DNA from: an uncultured Actinomycetes bacterium
GTDB taxonomy: Bacteria; Actinomycetota; Thermoleophilia; Solirubrobacterales; Solirubrobacteraceae
DNA length: 7,123 nucleotides
Reading direction: 5' to 3'
Assembly (NCBI GenBank): GCA_937888775.1
Contig: CALAQT010000329.1
Location: 1-7,123, forward strand
The position numbers were made by a program, and so were the translations under genes. Each line of letters opens with the position of its first letter. The stretch's first letter is position 1. Shown here piece by piece: positions 1 through 5,752 of this stretch. A model generated the notes under the pieces. It saw nothing but the letters and a program-made list of their open reading frames with translations, ran no database searches and had not been told where the DNA came from.

Positions 1-2
1 GC

Positions 3-1010
3 CGCGGCCGCCGCGGCGGGCGCGCGCGTACGAGCGTACGTGAGGAGACCTCCTCCGCCGAGGAGGAGGAGCGCGAGGAGGCGCCGTCCGCTGACCAGGG
101 CGCGGAGGAGGAGATCGTCGAGGGCGTGGTGGAGCTGCTCGCCAACGGCTCGGGCTTCGTGCGCGTGGACCCACCTGAGCCCTCCGACGACGACGTCTAC
201 GTCTCGGCCGCGCAGGTCAAGCGCTGCGAGCTGGTATCCGGCGATCGAGTGACGGGACCCAAGCGGGCCCCGCGGCGCTCGGAGCGGTTCGCCTCGCTGG
301 TCCGGATAGACACGGTCAACGACCGTCCCGCCGTCGAATTGGCCGATAGCGTCCGCTTCGACGATCTTCCGGCCGCGCTGCCGACGGATCGCTTCCGCCT
401 GGGATCCGAGGATCCGACGATCAAGGCGATCGAGTGGCTGACGCCGTTCGGGAAGGGCTCGCGGGTGACGATCGTAGGGCCGGCCAGGGCCGGTAAGAGC
501 GAGGCCTTGCGCCGGCTGGCCGAGGCGCTCGCCGGTCATGAGGACCTGACGCTGATCGTGGTGCTCGTCGGGGTCCGCCCTGAGGAGATCTCCGAATGGG
601 ACCGCGGGCCGATCACACCGGCGGCAGCGATCAGCTTTGCCGCCTCAGCCGAAGCGCAGGCCAACACGATCGAGCCGGTAATCGATCAGGCGCGGCGGCT
701 CGCCGCCCGCGGCGCCGACGTGGTCGTGATGGTCGACACGCTCGACGGCCTGCACGAGCATGCGGTGCGCAAGACGCTGGCCGCGGCGCGCAACATTCTC
801 GACGGTGGCTCGCTGACCGTGATCGCGACGGCCTCGGCGGGGATCGGCGGCGAGACGACGGTGATCGCGCTGGATGCCGAGCTCGCCAGCACGGGCCGAT
901 TCCCGGCCGTCGATCTCGTCGCCAGCGGCAGCATCCGCCCCGAGCTGCTCGTCGGCGAGGCAGGCGCCGAGGCGATCGCCAGGGCGCGCAGCGAAGCAGG
1001 CGAGGATTAG
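3..1010 (+). CDS. Rho-family transcription terminator-like protein, catalytically degenerate, 5'-truncated by window edge
   Basis: The frame is open from the left edge, so the true start lies upstream; the GTG at 126 falls inside the first domain and is not credible as a start. Order seen: an Arg/Gly- then Glu-rich linker (3-122), typical of actinobacterial Rho; a cold-shock-like RNA-binding domain (about 123-330) with GSGFVR, DDVYVSAAQVKR and SGDRVTG; then the RecA-like core. Walker A is GPARAGKS (477-500) and the Walker B strand is VVVMVDTLDGL (720-752). Further Rho landmarks are LVGVRPEEISE (564-596), AARNILDGGSLTVIATA (783-833) and FPAVDLVASGSIRPELL (900-950). Aligned by eye to E. coli Rho, Glu211 is Val (573), Arg353 is Ala (876) and Arg366 is Ala (921). 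The Q-loop segment is missing between Walker B and AARN, and the R-loop segment is about 13 residues short. From the Walker A Lys to the stop there are 171 residues, against about 236 in E. coli. Family membership is firm; ordinary Rho helicase activity is doubtful. It probably still binds nucleotide and RNA (inference). Confidence 0.88.
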   Translation, partial: RGRRGGRARTSVREETSSAEEEEREEAPSADQGAEEEIVEGVVELLANGSGFVRVDPPEPSDDDVYVSAAQVKRCELVSGDRVTGPKRAPRRSERFASLVRIDTVNDRPAVELADSVRFDDLPAALPTDRFRLGSEDPTIKAIEWLTPFGKGSRVTIVGPARAGKSEALRRLAEALAGHEDLTLIVVLVGVRPEEISEWDRGPITPAAAISFAASAEAQANTIEPVIDQARRLAARGADVVVMVDTLDGLHEHAVRKTLAAARNILDGGSLTVIATASAGIGGETTVIALDAELASTGRFPAVDLVASGSIRPELLVGEAGAEAIARARSEAGED

Positions 1011-1025
1011 CGACGAGGCTGACGG

Positions 1026-1961
1026 TCAGTAAGCCGTGCTGCGCGAGCGGTGGCGGGGTGAGGTCTTGTAGGCGCGCAGCTGGCCGCGGTGCCACAGCAG
1101 ATGATCGACCTCGGCTGCGCAGGTGCCGGCGCGTGCGGCAACGATCAGCTCGACCGCTTGCAGCGCGCACGCCCGGATCTCGACCTCCTCCGGGGATCCG
1201 TGATCGATCAGCTCACCCGCCTCGATCCGCTCCACCAGCTCTGGTGTGAAGGTCAGGATCCCGTCCAGGCGCAGGACGTGGGGAACGAGGTTGTCGGCGA
1301 ACAGCGTCAACTGCGGGATGTCGTCAAAGTGGGCCACCCCGGCTCGGGCGAGGTCGGCCGCGGCGATCTGCGCACGCTTGAGGAACGAGACCGTGAGCTC
1401 CTCATAGCGCGAGCTGTCAGCGTAGGATGCCCAGCCGCCGAGCCCCAGCGCCAAGGCGACGGCGGATCCATCGGCGCTGTCAACGACGGCGGCATACTCC
1501 CCGCCGTGCTCAAGCGCCACATGGCGTCCCAGATCTCGCAGCGAGACCGCGAACAGCCCCATCAGCTCGTGGGCGGGATCCTGGCCGGTGATGGCGGCGA
1601 CCGATGCGGCGTCGATCTGCGACAGCTCGGCCGCGTTGAACGGCCCGTGCGCCGCGAAGCGCTCCCGCAGGCCGGTGGCAATCGTGTAATAGCCTGAGCG
1701 GCCGTCTCGCTTGACCAGGGTGGGAAACCAGCCGGACCCGAAGTTGATCGCGTCGAGCGTCAGCCAGAATGCGCTCAGCGCCTCCCGCGAGCCGGTCAGC
1801 AGATGCGCGTCAGGATCCGCCGGCGCACCCGCGCCGAGCGGCAGCTCGGCCGCGTAGGCGGCTATCCGCGAGCGCTCGATGGCCACACTCTGCGCGCGCT
1901 GCGCCACGGCGGCGGATGCCGCTCTCAGTTCCCGCATCCAGCAGAGAATGGCGCGAATCAC
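1026..1961 (-). CDS. qng1: Queuosine 5'-phosphate N-glycosylase, Qng1/DUF2419 family
   Basis: A 311-residue protein on the minus strand, close to the usual family size. Qng1 hydrolyses queuosine 5'-monophosphate to release queuine, which tRNA-guanine transglycosylase inserts at the wobble position of GUN-anticodon tRNAs; it acts in the cytoplasm. Family signatures, numbered from the GTG at 1961: LDAINFGSGWFPTL (69-82), DGRSGYYTIATGL (86-98), a KRAQIAAADLARAGVAHF stretch (195-212), LTLFADNLVPHVLRLDG (218-234), GSPEEVEIRACALQAVELI (255-273) and a closing DHLLW (286-290). The Asp in FADNLVP is the likeliest catalytic residue, by analogy with helix-hairpin-helix glycosylases (inference). I chose GTG 1961 because GGAGGG lies 10 bases upstream; ATG 1937 (303 residues) is the main alternative. 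Longer starts would run into pcrA. The 3' end faces the Rho-like gene 15 bp away, and pcrA diverges from its 5' end. No signal peptide is seen. Confidence 0.88.
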   Translation of the reverse strand: MIRAILCWMRELRAASAAVAQRAQSVAIERSRIAAYAAELPLGAGAPADPDAHLLTGSREALSAFWLTLDAINFGSGWFPTLVKRDGRSGYYTIATGLRERFAAHGPFNAAELSQIDAASVAAITGQDPAHELMGLFAVSLRDLGRHVALEHGGEYAAVVDSADGSAVALALGLGGWASYADSSRYEELTVSFLKRAQIAAADLARAGVAHFDDIPQLTLFADNLVPHVLRLDGILTFTPELVERIEAGELIDHGSPEEVEIRACALQAVELIVAARAGTCAAEVDHLLWHRGQLRAYKTSPRHRSRSTAY

Positions 1962-2007
1962 CCGCCCGGAGCCCTCCGACACGGCCGCTAACGTTGAGAT
2001 CACCACC
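1962..2007. promoter_or_regulatory. Divergent intergenic region between qng1 and pcrA
   Basis: Both transcripts must start in or near these 46 bases unless their promoters lie inside the opposite gene. For pcrA, TAACGT (1989-1994) fits the TANNNT form of an actinobacterial -10 element and would leave a 5' leader of only a few bases, which agrees with the lack of a good Shine-Dalgarno site before ATG 2008. I see no convincing -35. I find no clear -10 on the minus strand and no recognisable SOS box. Confidence 0.3.
1972..1977 (-). promoter_or_regulatory. Shine-Dalgarno site for qng1
   Basis: On the minus strand this reads GGAGGG, 10 bases before the GTG at 1961. It is the only clear Shine-Dalgarno match near the candidate starts, and the ATG at 1937 has none. 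The spacing is slightly long, so it supports GTG 1961 but does not prove it. Confidence 0.5.
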
Positions 2008-4200
2008 ATGACCGAGCTCACCGCAGACCTGCAGGCGCTGCTGTCCGGCCTCAACGAGCCTCAGCGCGAGGCCGTCACCTACGGCGACGGTCCGCTGCTG
2101 ATCCTCGCCGGCGCCGGTTCGGGCAAGACCCGCGTGCTGACCCACCGGATCGCCTACCTGGTCGCCACCGCCGTGGCCAAGCCCAACGAGATCCTGGCTA
2201 TCACCTTCACCAACAAGGCGGCGGGGGAGATGCGCGAGCGGGCCGAGCTGCTCGTCGGTCGTCGCGTGCGCGCGATGTGGGTGATGACCTTCCATTCGGC
2301 CTGCGCCCGGATGCTGCGCGCCGACGCTCACCGACTGGGCTACACGCGGCAGTTCACGATCTATGACCAGGCTGATTCGCGCCGGCTGGTCAAGCGCTGC
2401 CTGGACGAGCTCGGAATCGACCCCAAGCGCTTCACGCCGGGCTCGATCCAATCCCAGATCTCCGACGCCAAGAACAGGCTGCGCGACGCGGACGCCTACG
2501 GGCGGATGGTGGGCTCGTTCTTCGAGCAGACGGTCGCCGACGTGTACCGCAGCTACGACCGCGAGCTGCACCGCATGAACGCGATGGACTTCGACGACCT
2601 GCTCGTCCGCGCCGTCAACGTGCTCGAGCTATTCCCTGAAGTGCGCGAGCGCTACGCCGGCGGCTTCCGCCACGTGATGGTCGACGAGTACCAGGACACC
2701 AACCAAGCCCAGTATCGCTGGCTGCAGCTGCTGGCCGGCGAGCATCGCAATCTGATGGTGGTCGGCGACGATTCTCAATCAATTTTTAGCTTTCGTGGAG
2801 CGGATATCACGAACATCCTCGAGTTCGAGGACGCGTTTCCCGACGCCCACGTGGTCAAGCTCGAGCAGAACTACCGCTCGACCCAGACGATCCTCGATGC
2901 CGCCAATGCGGTGATCGCCAACAACCGGGGTCAGAAGCCGAAGTCGCTGTGGACCGAGCTCGGCCAGGGCGACCCGATCAAGATTCGCGAGCTCGATGAC
3001 GAGCATGCCGAGGCGCGGTTCGTCACCGGTGAGCTGCAGCGCCTGGTCGACGAGGGAGTCTCACGCTCGGAGATCGCGATCTTCTATCGCACCAACGCGC
3101 AGTCTCGGGTGCTGGAGGACACGCTCGTGCGGGCCGAGATCGCCTATCAGGTGATCGGCGGCACCAAGTTCTACGAGCGGGCGGAGATCAAGGATGCGAT
3201 CGCCTGCCTGACCGTGTTCGTAAACCCCCAGGACGTCGGAGCGTTCACGCGGATCGTCAACTCCCCGCGGCGCGGGATCGGGCAGACGTCGATCTCTCGC
3301 CTGCTGGCCTACGCCAACACCACCGGCGAGACGGTCTGGGAGCTGGCGGCAGCCCCTGAGGACGTGCCCGGGCTGGGCCCGGCCGCGATCAAGGCCCTGC
3401 GCCGGTTCATGGGCACGATGGAGGTCCTGCAGGAGCGCGCCGCCGCGGGCGCGGCCGTCGCCACGCTGCTCAAGGAGACCCTGCAGGAGACGGGCTACCT
3501 GGACGCGCTGCACGCGGAGCGTACGATCGAGGCCCAAGGACGGATCGAGAACCTGGAGGAACTGGTCAACGTCGCAGTCGAGTACGAGGCCGCCGCCGGC
3601 GATGAGGCGACGCTCGGCGAGTTTCTCCAGCAGGTGGCGCTGGTCGCCGACGCCGATGGGCGAACCGACGACGAGGGCCTGGTCACGCTGATGACGCTCC
3701 ACAACGCCAAGGGGCTGGAGTATCCGATCGTGTTCATGATCGGCTGCGAGGAGGGTGTATTCCCGCATTCGCGGGCGCTGGACGAGGGCGGGCTCGAGGA
3801 AGAGCGGCGCCTGTGCTACGTCGGCATCACGCGCGCCGAGCGCGACTTGTACCTGACCTACGCGCGCACCCGCACGGTGTTCGGCGCTCGCTCCTACGGA
3901 GCGCCCAGTCGCTTCGTCGGTGAGATCCCGGCCAAGCTGACCGACCGTGAGCACCAGGCGCCACGGTCGGTGGGGGGCTTTCGGGCTCGGGCCATGACTT
4001 GGGGCCCACCGGCCGAACCCAGGGGGGGCGAACCGGCTCCCTCGGCCTACCGCCTCGGCGACGATGTCCGCCACGCTGCCTTCGGCGAGGGCGTCGTTAC
4101 CGGCGTGGAGCCCGGCGGGATCGTGGTGATCCGCTTCCGTCAGGATCACTCCGAACGCAAGTTGGTGGCTGACCTCGCACCGATCTCCAGGCTCGCGTGA
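2008..4200 (+). CDS. pcrA: ATP-dependent DNA helicase PcrA/UvrD (superfamily 1A)
   Basis: A complete 730-residue 3'-to-5' DNA helicase, the normal length for PcrA. It unwinds DNA in nucleotide excision repair and mismatch repair, clears stalled RNA polymerase and limits RecA filaments. All SF1A motifs are present, numbered from ATG 2008: N-terminal LNEPQREAV, motif I AGAGSGKT (34-41), Ia ITFTNKAAGEM, motif II DEYQDTN (226-232), motif III VVGDDSQSIFSFRGAD (251-266), motif IV with LEQNYRS (arginine 290), motif V MTLHNAKGLE (562-571) and motif VI EERRLCYVGITRAE (598-611, arginine finger 609). The last 50 or so residues (YRLGDDVRHAAFGEGVVTGV onward) form the Tudor-like domain that in PcrA binds RNA polymerase. 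ATG 2008 puts the start a normal distance before the Q motif. An upstream in-frame ATG at 1948 would add 20 residues without family similarity and overlap qng1. No Shine-Dalgarno is obvious. The stop overlaps the next gene's GTG. Codon use is unusual at motif III (see findings). Confidence 0.96.
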   Translation: MTELTADLQALLSGLNEPQREAVTYGDGPLLILAGAGSGKTRVLTHRIAYLVATAVAKPNEILAITFTNKAAGEMRERAELLVGRRVRAMWVMTFHSACARMLRADAHRLGYTRQFTIYDQADSRRLVKRCLDELGIDPKRFTPGSIQSQISDAKNRLRDADAYGRMVGSFFEQTVADVYRSYDRELHRMNAMDFDDLLVRAVNVLELFPEVRERYAGGFRHVMVDEYQDTNQAQYRWLQLLAGEHRNLMVVGDDSQSIFSFRGADITNILEFEDAFPDAHVVKLEQNYRSTQTILDAANAVIANNRGQKPKSLWTELGQGDPIKIRELDDEHAEARFVTGELQRLVDEGVSRSEIAIFYRTNAQSRVLEDTLVRAEIAYQVIGGTKFYERAEIKDAIACLTVFVNPQDVGAFTRIVNSPRRGIGQTSISRLLAYANTTGETVWELAAAPEDVPGLGPAAIKALRRFMGTMEVLQERAAAGAAVATLLKETLQETGYLDALHAERTIEAQGRIENLEELVNVAVEYEAAAGDEATLGEFLQQVALVADADGRTDDEGLVTLMTLHNAKGLEYPIVFMIGCEEGVFPHSRALDEGGLEEERRLCYVGITRAERDLYLTYARTRTVFGARSYGAPSRFVGEIPAKLTDREHQAPRSVGGFRARAMTWGPPAEPRGGEPAPSAYRLGDDVRHAAFGEGVVTGVEPGGIVVIRFRQDHSERKLVADLAPISRLA

Positions 4201-4784
4201 GCGCCACCGAGCCCAGCGAGCGGGCGCTCCAGGCCGCCGAGCGCAGCCTGCAGCAGACCGAGCAGGCCGCCCATCCGACCGGGAGCGTCACCCAGGTGCG
4301 ACGTGGCGAGCTGCTGAGCGCGACGATGGCTGTGCTGCTGGCAATCGACATGTTCGCACTGAAGTGGTTCGGGATGGCCGGTGTCCCGGATCCGTCCGCG
4401 GCGCGGCCGGCCGTGTCCACCGCCGAGAACGCGTGGGATGGGCTGACGATCGTGCGCTGGGCGCTGCTTGCGACGGTATTGGTGACGCTGGGATCGGTGG
4501 TGTTGCACGCGTCTCAGCGCGCCCATGGAACCAAGACCGACACCAGCCTCATCGTGACGGCGCTCGGGGTGCTGGCCACCGCGCTGCTCACCTACCGCGT
4601 CCTGATCAGCCTTCCGGCCCCTGATGAGGTGATCGATCAGAAGCTCGGTGCCGCGCTCGGGCTGGCCTGTGCGCTGGGGATCGCCCTGGGCGGTCTGGAG
4701 TCGATCCGCGAGCAGCGTGCCCGGGAAACGCGGGTCGCACAAAGGTCCAGACGGCGGTTGGCGCCGCGCCGGAGAGCACGGTAG
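4197..4784 (+). CDS. Four-pass membrane protein of unknown function, translationally coupled to pcrA
   Basis: I do not recognise a named family. The 195-residue protein has a polar, Glu/Gln/Ala-rich N-terminus (1-37) that could be helical, then four hydrophobic segments at about 39-58, 84-104, 116-138 and 149-169. It ends in a strongly basic tail (171-195, about half Arg) that by the positive-inside rule should be cytoplasmic. There is no signal peptide and no catalytic motif. The start is GTG inside the pcrA stop (GTGA overlap of 4 bp), which suggests translational coupling and one transcript with pcrA; no Shine-Dalgarno is clear. The first hydrophobic segment ends in AIDMFALKWFG and the loop before the second contains AWDGL. 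Both features recur in the next gene, so the two are probably tandem paralogs. Similar pairs of small integral membrane proteins are common hypotheticals in GC-rich actinobacteria. Confidence 0.8.
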   Translation: MSATEPSERALQAAERSLQQTEQAAHPTGSVTQVRRGELLSATMAVLLAIDMFALKWFGMAGVPDPSAARPAVSTAENAWDGLTIVRWALLATVLVTLGSVVLHASQRAHGTKTDTSLIVTALGVLATALLTYRVLISLPAPDEVIDQKLGAALGLACALGIALGGLESIREQRARETRVAQRSRRRLAPRRRAR

Positions 4785-4787
4785 GGT
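4758..4787 (+). promoter_or_regulatory. Possible promoter for the second membrane-protein gene
   Basis: TTGGCG (4758-4763) and TAGGGT (4782-4787) are separated by 18 bases and match the TTGnnn / TANNNT pattern of a housekeeping sigma promoter. It would start transcription near 4794, giving a leader of about 80 bases that contains a 6-bp GCCGCC/GGCGGC hairpin (4798-4814). The site overlaps the end of the upstream coding region, and matches this short occur by chance. Confidence 0.25.
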
Positions 4788-4862
4788 TGTGCTGCAGGCC
4801 GCCGGGCTGGCGGCAGCGCAGGATGCAGGCGAGATTCCTCGAATCAAGCCAAAGACCTAACG

Positions 4863-4869
4863 AGGAGGG
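4863..4869 (+). promoter_or_regulatory. Shine-Dalgarno site deciding the GTG 4874 start
   Basis: AGGAGG-like bases (GAGGAGG at 4863-4869 within CGAGGAGGGCG) lie 4 bases before the GTG at 4874. This is the strongest ribosome-binding site in the window. It outweighs the in-frame ATG at 4823, which has no such site. Confidence 0.75.
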
Positions 4870-4873
4870 CGTA

Positions 4874-5365
4874 GTGGACCTGGACAAAGTCTCTCGGGAC
4901 GACCGGATCATGGGCGGAGTTGCGCTGCTGCTGGTGATCGATCTGCTGTTCCTACCGTGGTTTTCGATCGGCGGCGGTTCGGTGGGCGGAATCTCCATCC
5001 CGTCGTTTGACTTCACCGCGACCGACGCGCCCGATGGATGGCTGGGGATCCTGGCCGTGCTGGCCACGGTGGCGGTGATCGCCGATCTGGCGGTTGAGCG
5101 GTTCTCGCCACAGACGCAGATGCCGGCGATCCAGAACAGCCGGACGAACACGCGCTTCGTCCTGGCCGCCGCCGCGGCGGTGTTCCTGGTGCTGAAATTC
5201 CTGTTCCACATCAGCAATTTCAGCGACCTCGGCTTCGGCTTCTGGGTCGCCGTCGTGCTCACCGCCGCGCTCGTGTACTTTGCGATGCAGCTGCGGGCCG
5301 GCGGACCGATGATGCCCAGGCGCCCCGCCGGGCGCCCCGGCGCATCGGGACCGCCAACCGCATAA
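4874..5365 (+). CDS. Four-pass membrane protein of unknown function, probable paralog of its upstream neighbour
   Basis: A 163-residue protein with no family I can name. It has a short polar N-terminus (MDLDKVSRDDRI) and four hydrophobic segments at about 13-33, 56-76, 94-112 and 120-140. The tail (141-163) is rich in Pro, Gly and Arg. The first segment ends VIDLLFLPWFS and is followed by a Gly/Ser-rich loop, then DAPDGWLGIL. The preceding protein shows the same order: an ID-x4-L-x-WF-like end to segment one, then a DG motif just before segment two. That order and the matching spacing of all four segments suggest gene duplication followed by divergence. The start is GTG 4874, fixed by the GAGGAGG at 4863-4869. 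It lies 89 bp downstream of its partner and may share the pcrA transcript or use its own weak promoter. An 11-bp perfect hairpin lies 21 bases after the stop. Confidence 0.82.
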   Translation: MDLDKVSRDDRIMGGVALLLVIDLLFLPWFSIGGGSVGGISIPSFDFTATDAPDGWLGILAVLATVAVIADLAVERFSPQTQMPAIQNSRTNTRFVLAAAAAVFLVLKFLFHISNFSDLGFGFWVAVVLTAALVYFAMQLRAGGPMMPRRPAGRPGASGPPTA

Positions 5366-5386
5366 CGGCCGGCAACTACGTTAGGC

Positions 5387-5417
5387 ACCGCGACGGAGCA
5401 GTTCGTTCCGTCGCGGT
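5387..5417 (+). terminator. Perfect 11-bp inverted repeat, possible U-less terminator or operator
   Basis: ACCGCGACGGA (5387-5397) pairs without mismatch with TCCGTCGCGGT (5407-5417) around a 9-base loop. It sits 21 bases after the stop of the membrane-protein gene and ahead of the gatC promoter. The stem is followed by TTGCGACC, not a T-run, so it is not a classical intrinsic terminator. It could be a U-less transcript end or a binding site for a dimeric regulator. Confidence 0.4.
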
Positions 5418-5443
5418 TGCGACCTGTCGCGGGCCCTTGATCC

Positions 5444-5449
5444 TAGAAT
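5444..5449 (+). promoter_or_regulatory. Candidate -10 element for gatCA
   Basis: TAGAAT differs from the TATAAT consensus at one base. It ends 9 bases before the gatC ATG, so transcription would begin within a few bases of the start codon and give a leaderless or nearly leaderless message. In agreement, there is no Shine-Dalgarno before gatC. The -35 region is weak: TTGCGA at 5417-5422 leaves a 21-base spacer, longer than usual. Confidence 0.45.
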
Positions 5450-5458
5450 GGGCGCCAG

Positions 5459-5752
5459 ATGCTCGATCGCGCACAGGTTCTGCACGTTGCTCGCCTCGCC
5501 CGCCTGGAGCTGGGCGAGGCTGAGGTGGAGCGCATGGCGACCGAGCTCTCCAAGGTGCTCGAGCACGTCGAGAAGATCCGTGAGCTCGACCTGGAAGGCG
5601 TGCCGCCGACATCGCACGTGGTCGATGTCGTAAATGCGCTGCGACCAGACCGGCCGCAGCCGTCGTTGCCGGCCGACGTGGCACTGGCCGCCGCCCCCGA
5701 ACCGGTCAACGGCGGGTTCGGCGTTCCCAGTCCAGGCGCCGGCGGCGAATGA
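5459..5752 (+). CDS. gatC: Asp-tRNA(Asn)/Glu-tRNA(Gln) amidotransferase subunit C
   Basis: A complete 97-residue protein, the normal GatC length. GatC wraps around GatA and GatB and stabilises the GatCAB complex that converts misacylated Glu-tRNA(Gln) and/or Asp-tRNA(Asn) to Gln-tRNA and Asn-tRNA in the cytoplasm. Family pattern: the N-terminal helix [17 protein letters not shown] (6-22), the second helix with [25 protein letters not shown], the LRPDRP segment (about residues 61-66), and an extended C-terminal tail ending in [10 protein letters not shown]. The start ATG 5459 begins exactly at the family N-terminus, with no Shine-Dalgarno but TAGAAT close upstream. The stop overlaps the gatA start by 4 bases (ATGA). 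The tail carries a Pro/Ala-rich stretch but no missing family element. Confidence 0.95.
   Translation: MLDRAQVLHVARLARLELGEAEVERMATELSKVLEHVEKIRELDLEGVPPTSHVVDVVNALRPDRPQPSLPADVALAAAPEPVNGGFGVPSPGAGGE

Noticed and set aside
126..1010. GTG at 126 as the true start of the Rho-like gene
   Set aside because: It would cut away the first strand of the RNA-binding domain, and the same frame is open and Rho-like in composition back to the left edge.
1011..1025. Shared terminator between the convergent Rho-like gene and qng1
   Set aside because: The gap is 15 bases; the only dyad nearby (CTGAC-G-GTCAG at 1019-1029) is too tight to fold as a stable hairpin and has no T-run.
1307..1522. Additional reading frames over the qng1 region on both strands
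   Set aside because: They lack family features and are Arg/Pro-rich shadows typical of GC-rich DNA; the qng1 frame explains the stretch.
1810..2571. Long minus-strand open frame opposite pcrA
   Set aside because: It lies antisense to a strongly conserved helicase and also overlaps qng1 in another frame; its Gly/Arg/His-rich composition is a shadow pattern.
3061..4149. 362-codon minus-strand open frame opposite the second half of pcrA
   Set aside because: It has no recognisable motif and mirrors pcrA codon structure; a GC-rich third position leaves the antisense frame open by chance.
4798..4814. GCCGCC-GGGCT-GGCGGC hairpin as a terminator
   Set aside because: The stem is only 6 bp, no T-run follows, and such stems are frequent at this GC content.
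4789..4860. 23-codon frame from GTG 4789 as a leader peptide ahead of the second membrane protein
   Set aside because: It has no ribosome-binding site, and its start falls before the expected transcription start of the only candidate promoter. It is just the open tail of a shadow frame.
5319..5336. GGCGCCC-CGCC-GGGCGCC hairpin near the end of the second membrane-protein gene
   Set aside because: It lies inside codons for the Pro/Gly/Arg tail, with no T-run, and is well explained by GC-rich coding.
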